Shown in pieces: positions 54,097 through 63,181 of a stretch of DNA of 64,000 bases; position 1 is the stretch's first letter, and each line of letters opens with the position of its first letter. This DNA comes from Thalassovita aquimarina (lineage in GTDB: Bacteria; Pseudomonadota; Alphaproteobacteria; Rhodobacterales; Rhodobacteraceae), in NCBI RefSeq assembly GCF_018219815.1, contig NZ_JADMKU010000011.1, forward strand, positions 1-64,000, given 5' to 3'. The position numbers and the translations under genes are program-made. The notes under the pieces are model-generated. The model ran no database searches, was not told the origin of the DNA, and saw only the letters and a list, made by a program, of their open reading frames with translations.

Positions 54097-54414
54097 GAAG
54101 TCTACCCTTCCAGACCTTGTACCCGTAGCGCCCCGTTTCGGTTCCGGGGCATTCCTTGTCGATGTGCGCTCGCAACCCACGTCCGCGCCCGGCACGGGAT
54201 GTATTTCATCCCGAAACCGGTACGCCCGCGCGGTTCCGAGCGCTTGTTTCTGTCAATCAAAACGTCCTGAAAAAATCGAATTTTAGCCGGTCAGAAGGCC
54301 GCATCGAAGGTTTCCGGCACGCGCGCGCGCGGCACCCCTGTTTTTCTTCATGTTTAAAAGAAATGGCCGCTCCCGGCGGCCATTTCTTTTCGTCGATTTT
54401 TCTCTGCGGCAGCG
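54097..54414. other. 318-bp gap between the PAS paralogues
   Basis: No gene is seen. It holds a terminator at 54357-54389 that ends transcripts of paralogue 2, so paralogue 1 probably has its own promoter in the 54100-54350 part. A GCGCGCGCGC tract is at 54330-54341. Confidence 0.6.
54357..54389 (-). terminator. Terminator of PAS paralogue 2
   Basis: AAAGAAATGGCCGC / GCGGCCATTTCTTT is a perfect 14-bp stem with a 5-base loop. It works in both directions and is about 25 bp after the paralogue 2 stop. Confidence 0.88.
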
Positions 54415-55695
54415 CTATTTCACATTGCCCTGCGGCCTCCCGATGCGATCGAGGATATCGGTGGCCAGCTGCTGAATCCCGACCATCCGCGTTTCAATCC
54501 GATCCTGGAAATCGTCAAGCCGACCGACGATGGTATCGAGCCCGTGCGCGCTTTGGCGCAGGCTGCCGGCTTCGACGCGGCAGGCGATGCGGATCGTCGA
54601 CAATCCCAGCACCATCCGCAGCAGGAATTCGATCCGGCGCTGGATGGTCAGCGCCGATTTCACGCAATCACTCACCGCGTCGTCCGAATGCCCCTTGTAG
54701 CCCGAACGCAGCGATTGAATCTGGTGCATCTCTTCCGGCGTTGCGGGATCGCCCGACTTGATTTTCTCGTGTTCGTAATCATGCACCACCTCGTCCAGAA
54801 GATGGTAGCCGCACAGCATGAAGCTTGCTTTTTGGCCCTCCGGCGTGGACCAGATACCGCCCGATTGCGGCAGCGCCAGCAACGTTTTCAGATGGCCCTG
54901 GATGTCGCGCAACATCAGGTCGTAATTCTTCGCGACCTCGTTGATGACAGCGCGCCCCTGATCGAGCTTGGCGGCAAAGATCTTCATGTTGGCGGTAAGG
55001 ATTTCCGCACCATCGAATTCAGCGGCCAGCGCAGCGAGTTCCCGTTGCAGGTCCTGCGTCATCTGCGACGCGACCTTGGTGTTGACCACGTCCATCATCG
55101 GCGGCGCCTTCAGCGCCTGTTGCCGCGCCTCGTATTCAAGGCCGAAAGCGGCGGACTGGAACCAGCCGTAATTGGGATATCCCAGGTCGCGCAGCCGTTG
55201 CAGCAGGCGCTGCGCGCTTTCTTCGGCGGTCAGCTTTTCGGTCAGTTCCGCCGCCCGGATTTCCTCGTAGAGCGCGATGACCTGCTTGTGTATCTCACTG
55301 GTGGGCTTGATGCGGACCGAAAAGTAGCCGTCTGCCACCGGAGCGGCGAGGGCAAAGACCCAGTAATACCTGCCGTCCTTGGTCCGGTTCTTGACATAGG
55401 CCCCGACCGCTTCGCCGTTTTGCAGACCGTTCCAGAGCAGCCAGAACACGGCCTTGGGCATATCGGGGTGGCGCAGGATCTTGTGCGGCGCACCGCACAG
55501 GTCTTCGCCGCTGAAGCCCGACACACGCACGAAAACATCGTTGAAATCGTCGATCACGCCGCGTTTGTCGGTTTTGGAAAAAAACATTTCCTCGATGCCG
55601 AAGGGCATTTCGGCACCGTCTGTCGCATAGGATGGCGGGGGTTCTGGCATTGTCCCGAGGTTGGGTTTCAACACCTCCGAAGGCTGCATATTCAC
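54415..55695 (-). CDS. PAS-domain protein with unrecognised helical C-terminus (paralogue 2)
   Basis: This 426-residue paralogue of the protein at 52834-54096 has the same layout: a short variable N-terminus, an Aer-like PAS domain (about 32-140; RVSGFSGEDLCGAPHKIL, RHPDMPKAVFW, KNRTKDGRYYWVFALA) and the same helical C-terminal region (TANMKIFAAKLDQGRAVINE; MVLGLSTIRIACRVEAGSLR). The Aer Trp position is Val here too (NGEAVGAYVKNR). The start GTG at 55695 is seven bases after AAGGAG; an ATG two codons later is possible. It ends at a strong terminator before paralogue 1. Confidence 0.8.
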   Translation of the reverse strand: MNMQPSEVLKPNLGTMPEPPPSYATDGAEMPFGIEEMFFSKTDKRGVIDDFNDVFVRVSGFSGEDLCGAPHKILRHPDMPKAVFWLLWNGLQNGEAVGAYVKNRTKDGRYYWVFALAAPVADGYFSVRIKPTSEIHKQVIALYEEIRAAELTEKLTAEESAQRLLQRLRDLGYPNYGWFQSAAFGLEYEARQQALKAPPMMDVVNTKVASQMTQDLQRELAALAAEFDGAEILTANMKIFAAKLDQGRAVINEVAKNYDLMLRDIQGHLKTLLALPQSGGIWSTPEGQKASFMLCGYHLLDEVVHDYEHEKIKSGDPATPEEMHQIQSLRSGYKGHSDDAVSDCVKSALTIQRRIEFLLRMVLGLSTIRIACRVEAGSLRQSAHGLDTIVGRLDDFQDRIETRMVGIQQLATDILDRIGRPQGNVK

Positions 55696-55916
55696 AGGGG
55701 GTCTCCTTGGCGGTTTTACACAACTCAACTTCCGTCTCACCACCCCCGGAGAGTGGGCGGAAAGGCGCATATCACTTCTATGCAGGCCCCGATGGCACCA
55801 GAGGAACCAAGCGGCCTGCAAAACTCTTGATTTTGTTAATTTGTTATTGACTGCACATTAACCAACGGCAGCACAGTCTTTGGTTTTACCGAAAACCCTG
55901 AAAACAGGAACAAGTC

Positions 55917-57047
<1,131 letters not shown>

Positions 57048-57150
57048 CGATGCACCTTTTGCTTTTGAAGCCCTTTAATCCCGAAAGCTCTGGAAGTCCA
57101 AGGGGCCACATCGTATTTGAAGTCAACAAATTGAATTGAGGAAATGAATT

Positions 57151-58038
57151 ATGACCCAGCTCATTAACGGGATACAATCCGGCACCGTGATCTGGCTGCT
57201 TGTGGCGCTCTTCATCATCGCGGTTGTCTATCGCGGGGTACGCATCGTGACCCAGTCGGAAAAGCACGTGGTGGAACGCTTCGGCCGGCTGCACGCGGTG
57301 TTGGGACCCGGGATCAATTTCATCGTGCCCTTTCTCGATGTGGTGAAGCACAAGATTTCCATCCTCGAACGGCAACTGCCCACCGCCAGCCAAGACGCCA
57401 TCACCAAGGACAACGTGCTGGTCCAGGTGGACACATCGGTGTTTTACCGCATCACCGAGCCGGAAAAGACCGTTTACCGCATCCGCGATGTCGACGCCGC
57501 CATCGCCACCACCGTGGCCGGCATCGTGCGCGCCGAGATCGGCAAGATGGACCTCGACGACGTGCAGGCCAACCGGTCGCGGCTGATCTCGACCATCAAG
57601 TCATCGGTCGAAGATGCCGTCGACGATTGGGGGATCGAGGTCACCCGCGCCGAAATCCTTGACGTGAACCTGGACCAGGCAACCCGCGAAGCGATGCTGC
57701 AACAGCTGAACGCCGAACGTGCCCGCCGCGCCCAGGTGACCGAGGCGGAGGGCCAGAAACGCGCCGTCGAACTGCAGGCCGATGCCGAGCTCTATTCGGC
57801 CGAACAGATTGCCAAGGCGCGCCGGATTCAAGCCGAGGCCGAAGCCTATGCGACCTCCGTCGTGGCGAAGGCGATCAAGGAAAACGGGATCGAGGCGGCG
57901 CAATACCAGGTCGCGCTGAAACAGGTCGAGGCGCTGAACACGCTGGGATCGGGCAACGGCAGTCAGACGATCGTGGTGCCCGCCAACGCGCTGGAAGCCT
58001 TCGGTGACGCCTTCAAGATGCTGAAAGGAAACAAGTGA
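57151..58038 (+). CDS. SPFH-domain membrane protein (stomatin/QmcA-like)
   Basis: This 295-residue protein has one N-terminal membrane helix (about 10-32), an SPFH domain (about 33-200; VERFGRLHAVLGPGINFIVP, RAEIGKMDLDDV) and an Ala/Glu-rich coiled coil (about 205-260). Family members form ring-like cages at membranes and can modulate proteases and lipid domains. The TGA stop overlaps the ATG of the NfeD-like gene. SPFH-NfeD pairs occur throughout bacteria and are thought to act together. Confidence 0.93.
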   Translation: MTQLINGIQSGTVIWLLVALFIIAVVYRGVRIVTQSEKHVVERFGRLHAVLGPGINFIVPFLDVVKHKISILERQLPTASQDAITKDNVLVQVDTSVFYRITEPEKTVYRIRDVDAAIATTVAGIVRAEIGKMDLDDVQANRSRLISTIKSSVEDAVDDWGIEVTRAEILDVNLDQATREAMLQQLNAERARRAQVTEAEGQKRAVELQADAELYSAEQIAKARRIQAEAEAYATSVVAKAIKENGIEAAQYQVALKQVEALNTLGSGNGSQTIVVPANALEAFGDAFKMLKGNK

Positions 58039-58310
58039 TGGGCGCGGTCCTGGAAATCTGGTGGGTCTGGCTGGCCTTCGCGCTGGTTCTGGCAGTGGCG
58101 GAAATCTTTGCCCCGGGGTTCATCTTCCTCGGCTTTGCCATCGGCGCGGCTCTGACCGCGCTGGTGGTGGCGGTCACGGCCCTGACCTATCCGGTTCTGT
58201 GCGCCATCTTCGCCATCCTGTCGCTGGTCGCGTGGCTGGTCATGCGGCGGCTGTTCAAGCTTCCGAACGAGAAGCGCAAGGTGTTCGATACCGATATTAA
58301 CGACAACTGA
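58038..58310 (+). CDS. NfeD-like membrane protein
   Basis: This 90-residue protein has two or three hydrophobic segments (about residues 5-25, 28-50 and 55-70) and a short soluble tail. It is the short NfeD form, whose OB-like domain is reduced. The ATG overlaps the SPFH stop by one base (TGATG), so translation is coupled. A GTG three bases earlier is also possible. AAGGAA precedes it. The pair with the SPFH protein at 57151-58038 forms a membrane organising unit, by family knowledge. Confidence 0.85.
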   Translation: MGAVLEIWWVWLAFALVLAVAEIFAPGFIFLGFAIGAALTALVVAVTALTYPVLCAIFAILSLVAWLVMRRLFKLPNEKRKVFDTDINDN

Positions 58311-58438
58311 CGCTCGGCGCGCTGCCGGATGCGGATCTTTCGGGGCATCAATGTGTTGATTTGTCTTGTGATCTTCTATCTCTGGGAAGAGACACAGCCA
58401 CGGGACAAGCACGATTCTGCCCCGAAAGGAGCCACATC

Positions 58439-59860
58439 ATGACGACGCCTGCGCACGCAACGCAACTGCAATTCGGATGGGAAGAATGGGTATCGCTGCC
58501 CGATCTCGGCCTGCCGGCGATGAAGGCCAAGGTCGATACCGGCGCGCGCACTTCGGCGCTGCATGCCACCGATATCGAAAGCTTCGGCGCCGCCAATGCG
58601 CCGCAGGTGCGCTTCATGGTCCATCCCATCCCCGGGCGCGAAGACCTGGTGATCCCCTGCTCCGCCCCGATCGTCGACCGGCGCGAAGTGACCTCGTCCA
58701 ATGGCGAGGCCGAAATGCGTTTCGTCATCGGCACGACAATGACGGTCAACGGCCAAAGCTGGCCCATCGAGTTGACCCTGACCGACCGGCGCGGCATGGC
58801 TTCGCACATGCTGCTGGGCCGGCAGGCGCTGCGCGATCACATCACCATCGTGGCGACCGACCGGTTCCAGCAACCGCAGCTCAATTACGAGGTCTATCAC
58901 AGCAAGGTGGTGCGAGAAGCCGCCCCGAACCGGGCGCTGCGCATCGCGGTGCTGAGCCGGGAAAACAACTATTCCACCCGCCGACTGGTCGACGAGGGCG
59001 AAGCGCGCGGCCATACGGTCGAGGTGATCGACACGACGCGCTGCTACATCGCCATCAACGCGCTGGCCCCCGAGGTCCACTACGACGGCAAGCGGCTGCC
59101 GCATTACGACGCGGTGATCCCGCGTATCGGGGCCTCGATCACCGGCTACGGCAGCGCCGTTATCCGACAGTTCGAAACCATCGGGACCTTCTGCGTCAAC
59201 GGCAGCGAAGGCATCACCGCCAGCCGCGACAAGCTCTATGCGCACCAGATCCTCGCCCGGCACCGGATCGGCATGCCGACCACCGCCTTTGCCGCCTCGC
59301 CCAAGGATACCGACAACCTGATCGGCCTGGTGGGCGGGGCGCCGCTGATCGTCAAGCTGCTGGAAAGCACCCAGGGCAAGGGCGTGGTTCTGGCCGAAAC
59401 GAAAAAGGCCGCCGAGTCGGTGATTTCCGCCTTCCGCGGCCTCAAGGCGTCGTTCCTCGTGCAGCATTTCGTCAAGGAAGCAGCGGGCGAGGATATCCGC
59501 TGCCTGGTGATCGGTTCCAAGGTGGTGGCGGCGATGAAACGCAGCGGCGCCGACGGCGATTTCCGCTCCAACCTGCATCAGGGCGGATCGGCCAGCAAGG
59601 TGCGCATCACCAAGGAAGAACGCGAAACCGCGCAGCGCGCGGCGAAAGCCTTCGGGCTGAACATGGCCGGGGTGGACCTGCTGCGCTCGGACAGCGGGCC
59701 GAAGGTGCTGGAGGTCAATTCCTCGCCCGGCTTCGAGGGGATCGAGAAAGTATCGGGCAAGAATATCACCGCGCTGCTCTACGATGAAATCGAACGCCGC
59801 GCCCGACCCAGACCGGTCCGCCGCCGCAAAAGCGTGAAAACCGGCAGCGCCGGGTTTTGA
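58439..59860 (+). CDS. rimK: RimB-RimK fusion: retropepsin-like protease and ATP-grasp glutamate ligase
   Basis: This 473-residue protein joins two domains. The N-terminal part (about 12-150) is a RimB-type ATP-dependent zinc protease/retropepsin-like domain, with [11 protein letters not shown] at 33-43 and [11 protein letters not shown] near 123. The C-terminal part (about 170-460) is RimK, an ATP-grasp ligase adding glutamate to ribosomal protein S6, with [38 protein letters not shown] and [20 protein letters not shown]. In Pseudomonas, RimA, RimB and RimK are separate neighbouring genes. AAAGGA lies before ATG 58439. I see no RimA-like small gene nearby. Confidence 0.93.
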   Translation: MTTPAHATQLQFGWEEWVSLPDLGLPAMKAKVDTGARTSALHATDIESFGAANAPQVRFMVHPIPGREDLVIPCSAPIVDRREVTSSNGEAEMRFVIGTTMTVNGQSWPIELTLTDRRGMASHMLLGRQALRDHITIVATDRFQQPQLNYEVYHSKVVREAAPNRALRIAVLSRENNYSTRRLVDEGEARGHTVEVIDTTRCYIAINALAPEVHYDGKRLPHYDAVIPRIGASITGYGSAVIRQFETIGTFCVNGSEGITASRDKLYAHQILARHRIGMPTTAFAASPKDTDNLIGLVGGAPLIVKLLESTQGKGVVLAETKKAAESVISAFRGLKASFLVQHFVKEAAGEDIRCLVIGSKVVAAMKRSGADGDFRSNLHQGGSASKVRITKEERETAQRAAKAFGLNMAGVDLLRSDSGPKVLEVNSSPGFEGIEKVSGKNITALLYDEIERRARPRPVRRRKSVKTGSAGF

Positions 59861-59904
59861 TTTCTCTGCCCGCGCTGCCATAGTCGGCCCAGGAGGAGCG
59901 AAAG

Positions 59905-60672
59905 ATGAACACACACGACATGCCACTGGTCGAGGCGCGGGACGAATCCAAGGTACGGGTGTTGCGGCTCGGGGCCGCACCGGCACATCCGTTGTCGCGG
60001 GCGATGATCCGGGCGCTGCATGACCAGATCCGCGAGGCCGCGACGGACCATCACGTCAACGCCATCGTGCTGGACGGTCCCGGTCACATTTTCTGCGCCG
60101 GGCACGACCTGAAGGAAATCGCCCGTCATCGCAAGGATCCCGACCAGGGCCTGGACTATCTCAGGGCGCTGTTCACCGAATGCGGCGCGATGATGCTCGA
60201 CCTCGCGCTCTGCCCCAAGCCCACCATCGCCATGGTCGACGGCATCGCCACCGCGGGCGGGCTGCAACTGGCCGCGTCCTGCGACCTGATCTTTGCCTCT
60301 GACAGCGCCAGTTTCTGCCTGCCGGGGGTGAAAAACGGCGGCTTCTGCACCACCCCTGCCGTCGCCGTGTCGCGCAGCCTGTCGCGCAAGCAGGTGATGG
60401 AAATGACACTGTCGGGCGATGCCTTCGACGCCGACTGGGCGCTTGCCGCGGGGTTGGTGAACCGGATTTATCCGTCCGAGCGGCTGACCGCTGAAACGCT
60501 GGAATTCGCCCGCACGCTTGCGACGCGCCACCCCAAGGCCATCGCGGATGGCAAGAAAATGCTTTACCGCCAGTTGGACCTGCCGCTGGATCAGGCCTAC
60601 GCCGAGGCGACCGAGGTCATGATCGGCCACTTCATGGACCCGGTGCGGATCGCGCAGGAAAATTCCGGCTGA
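59905..60672 (+). CDS. Enoyl-CoA hydratase-like protein (ECHDC3 type), catalytic Glu missing
   Basis: This 255-residue crotonase-fold protein has the oxyanion hole segment ICAGHDLKEIA near 63 and GIATAGGLQLAASCDL near 113. The two catalytic glutamates of enoyl-CoA hydratase are replaced: the E144-type position reads Gln in GGLQLAAS, and the E164-type position reads Gly in FCLPGVKNGGFC. Human ECHDC3 shows the same pattern, so this is probably that subgroup and not a true hydratase. AGGAGGAGCG precedes the ATG. The gene lies downstream of the RimB-RimK fusion. Confidence 0.9.
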   Translation: MNTHDMPLVEARDESKVRVLRLGAAPAHPLSRAMIRALHDQIREAATDHHVNAIVLDGPGHIFCAGHDLKEIARHRKDPDQGLDYLRALFTECGAMMLDLALCPKPTIAMVDGIATAGGLQLAASCDLIFASDSASFCLPGVKNGGFCTTPAVAVSRSLSRKQVMEMTLSGDAFDADWALAAGLVNRIYPSERLTAETLEFARTLATRHPKAIADGKKMLYRQLDLPLDQAYAEATEVMIGHFMDPVRIAQENSG

Positions 60673-60773
60673 TGCGCCGCCCGACACCGCCGAAGCCGAC
60701 CGGATGCGCTTGGCCCCTAGACCTTTCCGATCTCAAACCCTATATCTTCGGTCAGGAAATGACGGACTGACCC

Positions 60774-61136
60774 ATGAACGAAAACGCCGAACCGCTCGAA
60801 GGTGAACCGCTGATCGCGCCCTCCAGCATCGACCATCCCCTGTACGAACAGGTGGTCGAGGCCTGCCGCACGGTCTATGACCCGGAAATCCCGGTGAATA
60901 TCTACGACCTTGGCCTGATCTACACGATCAAGATCAGCCCCGACAACAAGGTCAGCATCATCATGACCCTGACCGCGCCCGGCTGCCCGGTGGCCGGAGA
61001 CATGCCCGGCTGGGTGGTTGATGCGGTGGAACCGCTCGACGGCGTGCAGCATGTCGAGGTCGACCTGACATGGGAACCGCCCTGGGGCATGGAAATGATG
61101 AGCGACGAAGCGCGGCTGGAACTGGGCTTCATGTAA
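60774..61136 (+). CDS. SufT-like DUF59/MIP18 iron-sulphur assembly protein
   Basis: This 120-residue protein has a DUF59 domain (about 25-110). The motifs YDPEIPVNIYDLGLIY near 38 and LTAPGCPVAGDMP near 67 carry the family's Asp and its reactive Cys. Members help mature Fe-S proteins. The short, acidic N-terminal extension is variable. A hairpin starting 14 bp after its stop, which is also the first operator of the satD region, probably ends its transcript. A SufA-like carrier gene is encoded 1.5 kb downstream. Confidence 0.9.
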   Translation: MNENAEPLEGEPLIAPSSIDHPLYEQVVEACRTVYDPEIPVNIYDLGLIYTIKISPDNKVSIIMTLTAPGCPVAGDMPGWVVDAVEPLDGVQHVEVDLTWEPPWGMEMMSDEARLELGFM

Positions 61137-61146
61137 CGCGGCACTG

Positions 61147-61174
61147 AAACGCACCCATAAATGGGTGCGTTTTT
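61147..61174 (+). terminator. Terminator of the SufT-like gene, overlapping operator 1
   Basis: AAACGCACCC-ATAAAT-GGGTGCGTTT is a 10-bp stem followed by TT G. It lies 10-14 bp after the SufT-like stop and doubles as the first of four operators. Confidence 0.75.
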
Positions 61175-61259
61175 GCTTTTGCACCCCAATTAGCATGCAG
61201 GCAAGCAAGCGCAACCAAAAATGATTGCGATTTCATATTCGCACCCTATAATGGATGCG
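61150..61259. promoter_or_regulatory. Four 20-bp operators at exact 30-bp spacing upstream of satD
   Basis: The 20-mers start at 61150 (CGCACCCATAAATGGGTGCG), 61180 (TGCACCCCAATTAGCATGCA), 61210 (CGCAACCAAAAATGATTGCG) and 61240 (CGCACCCTATAATGGATGCG). All share YGCA-N-CC...TGCR inverted arms, and the starts differ by exactly 30 bp, about three helical turns. The third covers the proposed -35 box and the fourth the -10 box. The first, with its flanking A and T runs, is also a terminator hairpin. Confidence 0.8.
61225..61252 (+). promoter_or_regulatory. Promoter of satD (probably leaderless transcript)
   Basis: TATAAT at 61247-61252 is a perfect -10 box, with TTGCGA at 61225-61230 as -35 (16-bp spacing). 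Transcription should start at about 61259-61261, at or one or two bases before the ATG at 61261, with no room for a ribosome site. Confidence 0.72.
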
Positions 61260-61260
61260 A

Positions 61261-61902
61261 ATGACGCCCATTACTTTACATATCGCGGTTCTGACGGGCG
61301 ATCTTGTCGCCTCCACCCGCCTGCCCCCGGGCCAGCTTGCCAGCGCCTTCGACGCCTTGGCCGATTGCGCGGCGCTGCAAGCCGATTGGCACAGAGCCCC
61401 CTTGCGCTTCACCCGTCAGCGCGGCGATGGATGGCAGGTGGTTCTGGCCCGGCCGGCGTTTGCGCTGCGCTCCGCGCTCGCCTTCCGCGCCGCCCTGCGC
61501 AGCGGGGGCAGCGAATTCGACAGCTACATCTCCATCGCCGAAGGACCCGTTGCCGGTGAAATTGGTCCGGATCTCAATGCCGAAACCGCCGAGGTCTTCG
61601 TCAAATCCGGCGACGGGCTTGAGAGCATAAAACGGTCTGGAGAAGCAGGGCGTATGACCTATCAGGGAAAGGGTTTTCTCAACGCCACCACCGTTCTGGC
61701 CGATCACATCTCGCAGCACTGGACCCCGGCGCAGGCCGCCGCGATCCTGCCCTTCCTCGCCCCCGGCGACGCGCCTTCCTATACCGAGGCCGCGCGTGGC
61801 TTAGGCAAATCCCGGCAAGCCGTGACCAAGGCACTTGACGCAGCCGGTTACCCGGCACTCAAGATCGCCCTGCAAAGCATCGAGGCAGCCGCCGATGATT
61901 GA
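61261..61902 (+). CDS. SatD-like protein with C-terminal helix-turn-helix
   Basis: This 213-residue protein resembles the SatD family: LHIAVLTGDLVASTRLPPGQ near the N-terminus, a middle with RQRGDGWQVVLARPAFALRS, and SYISIAEGPVAGEI. The C-terminal ~35 residues (SYTEAARGLGKSRQAVTKAL) look like a helix-turn-helix, so it could bind the four operators just upstream and regulate itself. The start at 61261 suits a leaderless transcript; ATG at 61255 would sit inside the promoter's start region. The next gene (DUF3307) overlaps by eight bases. The SatD family's function is not known. Confidence 0.78.
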   Translation: MTPITLHIAVLTGDLVASTRLPPGQLASAFDALADCAALQADWHRAPLRFTRQRGDGWQVVLARPAFALRSALAFRAALRSGGSEFDSYISIAEGPVAGEIGPDLNAETAEVFVKSGDGLESIKRSGEAGRMTYQGKGFLNATTVLADHISQHWTPAQAAAILPFLAPGDAPSYTEAARGLGKSRQAVTKALDAAGYPALKIALQSIEAAADD

Positions 61903-62638
61903 AACCCTCACCGCCCTTCTGTGCGCCCATGCGGTGGCGGATTTCGTGTTGCAGACCAAATTGATGGTCACCCGTAAACGCCATCCCGGCGTGATGGTGC
62001 TGCATGGCGCGCTGGTGCTGCTGACCGCGCAGATCGCCACCGGCCAGTTCGCCGCCCTGCCGCTTTTGATCCTCGCGCTGCTGCACCTGCTGACCGATTG
62101 CGTCAAAACCTATGGCGGTTTTGGCGGTCTGGCGGCCTTCCTGACCGATCAGGCCGCGCATCTCGCCACGCTTGTCGGCATCGCCATCTGGGTTCCCGAC
62201 CTGTGGGCCAACGGGCTGTGGCCGGCGCTTCTGCCCAGCCCGCTGGCCCCCGCCCTGCCCCACGTCATGGCGATCGTCGCGGGTAGCATCGTCGCGATCC
62301 GCGCCGGGGCCTTCGCGATCCAGCTATTGATGCAGGGCCACGCCCTGTCCGACAGCCCCGAAGACGAAGGCCTGCCCGGCGGCGGCGCCACGATCGGGTA
62401 TCTGGAAAGGGCGCTGATCCTGCTGCTGGTGCTGACCGGGCAGATCGCCGCGATCGGTTTCCTCGTGGCGGCGAAATCGATCCTGCGCTTCGGCACCATT
62501 TCGGGCGACCGCAAGGCCACCGAATATGTCATCATCGGCACCTTGTTCAGTTTCGGTTGGGCGCTTCTGGTGGCATTTGCCACCCAATCGCTGCTTGCGG
62601 CGCTGCCACCGCTTGAGATCACCGCCCTGCGGCCCTAG
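61895..62638 (+). CDS. DUF3307-family membrane protein
   Basis: This 247-residue protein is predicted to have about six membrane helices (about residues 5-20, 33-50, 55-75, 95-115, 125-150 and 180-240). It matches the DUF3307 layout, with an N-terminal LLCAHAVADFVLQTKLMV segment and HLLTDCVKT (possible metal- or substrate-contact His/Asp). The ATG lies inside the end of the satD frame, overlapping by eight bases, which couples translation. The pair SatD-DUF3307 recurs in other bacteria by my memory of the families; its function is unknown. Confidence 0.82.
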   Translation: MIETLTALLCAHAVADFVLQTKLMVTRKRHPGVMVLHGALVLLTAQIATGQFAALPLLILALLHLLTDCVKTYGGFGGLAAFLTDQAAHLATLVGIAIWVPDLWANGLWPALLPSPLAPALPHVMAIVAGSIVAIRAGAFAIQLLMQGHALSDSPEDEGLPGGGATIGYLERALILLLVLTGQIAAIGFLVAAKSILRFGTISGDRKATEYVIIGTLFSFGWALLVAFATQSLLAALPPLEITALRP

Positions 62639-62670
62639 ATTAGAAGATGAACCAAAGACAGGACCCTTCC

Positions 62671-63069
62671 ATGTTCGGTATCCCCGGCAAACAGGCCGTT
62701 ACCATCTCCGACCGCGCGGCGGCGCAGATTTCCAAGCTGATGGCCAAGAACGGCCACCAGGGGTTGCGCATCGGCGTCAAGAAGGGCGGTTGCGCCGGCA
62801 TGGAATACACCATGGACTACGCCGACGACATCAACCCCAACGACGAAGTGGTCGAACAGGACGGCGCCCGGGTGATGATCGCGCCGATGGCGCAGATGTT
62901 CCTGTTCGGCACCGAAATCGACTATGAGGTGTCGCTGCTGGAATCGGGGTTCAAGTTCAACAATCCGAACGTGACCGAAGCCTGCGGCTGCGGCGAATCG
63001 ATCAAGTTCAAGGATGTCGAGGAACTGGCCGCCGAACAGGCGGACAACGGCGCCCCCCTGCTCAAGTAA
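62671..63069 (+). CDS. SufA/IscA-type iron-sulphur carrier protein
   Basis: This 132-residue A-type carrier is predicted to deliver Fe-S clusters. It has the three Cys of the family: Cys in KKGGCAGMEY (near 40) and the pair in ACGCGES (near 105). The start at 62671 gives the usual MFGIPGKQ beginning and has AGGA upstream; an ATG at 62647 is possible. An N-terminal helix and C-terminal acidic tail are minor additions. A SufT-like gene lies 1.5 kb upstream, but the SatD pair separates them. Confidence 0.93.
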   Translation: MFGIPGKQAVTISDRAAAQISKLMAKNGHQGLRIGVKKGGCAGMEYTMDYADDINPNDEVVEQDGARVMIAPMAQMFLFGTEIDYEVSLLESGFKFNNPNVTEACGCGESIKFKDVEELAAEQADNGAPLLK

Positions 63070-63115
63070 CAAATTCCCCCATTGCCCCTGCGGCTGTTTG
63101 CGCAGCCCCCGCCCC

Positions 63116-63144
63116 TTGACCTGCGGGTGCATCTGGCAATGATG
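63116..63144 (+). promoter_or_regulatory. Candidate promoter of tpiA
   Basis: TTGACC at 63116-63121 with AATGAT at 63138-63143 (16-bp spacing) makes a plausible sigma70 promoter 40 bp before the tpiA ATG. The match of the -10 box is weak. Confidence 0.4.
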
Positions 63145-63181
63145 CGGGCACTCATAATCATAACAAGACAAGGAATCGACG

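Noticed and set aside
54330-54341. GCGCGCGCGC tract between the PAS genes
   Set aside because: Short alternating tracts are common in GC-rich DNA; no further structure supports a role.
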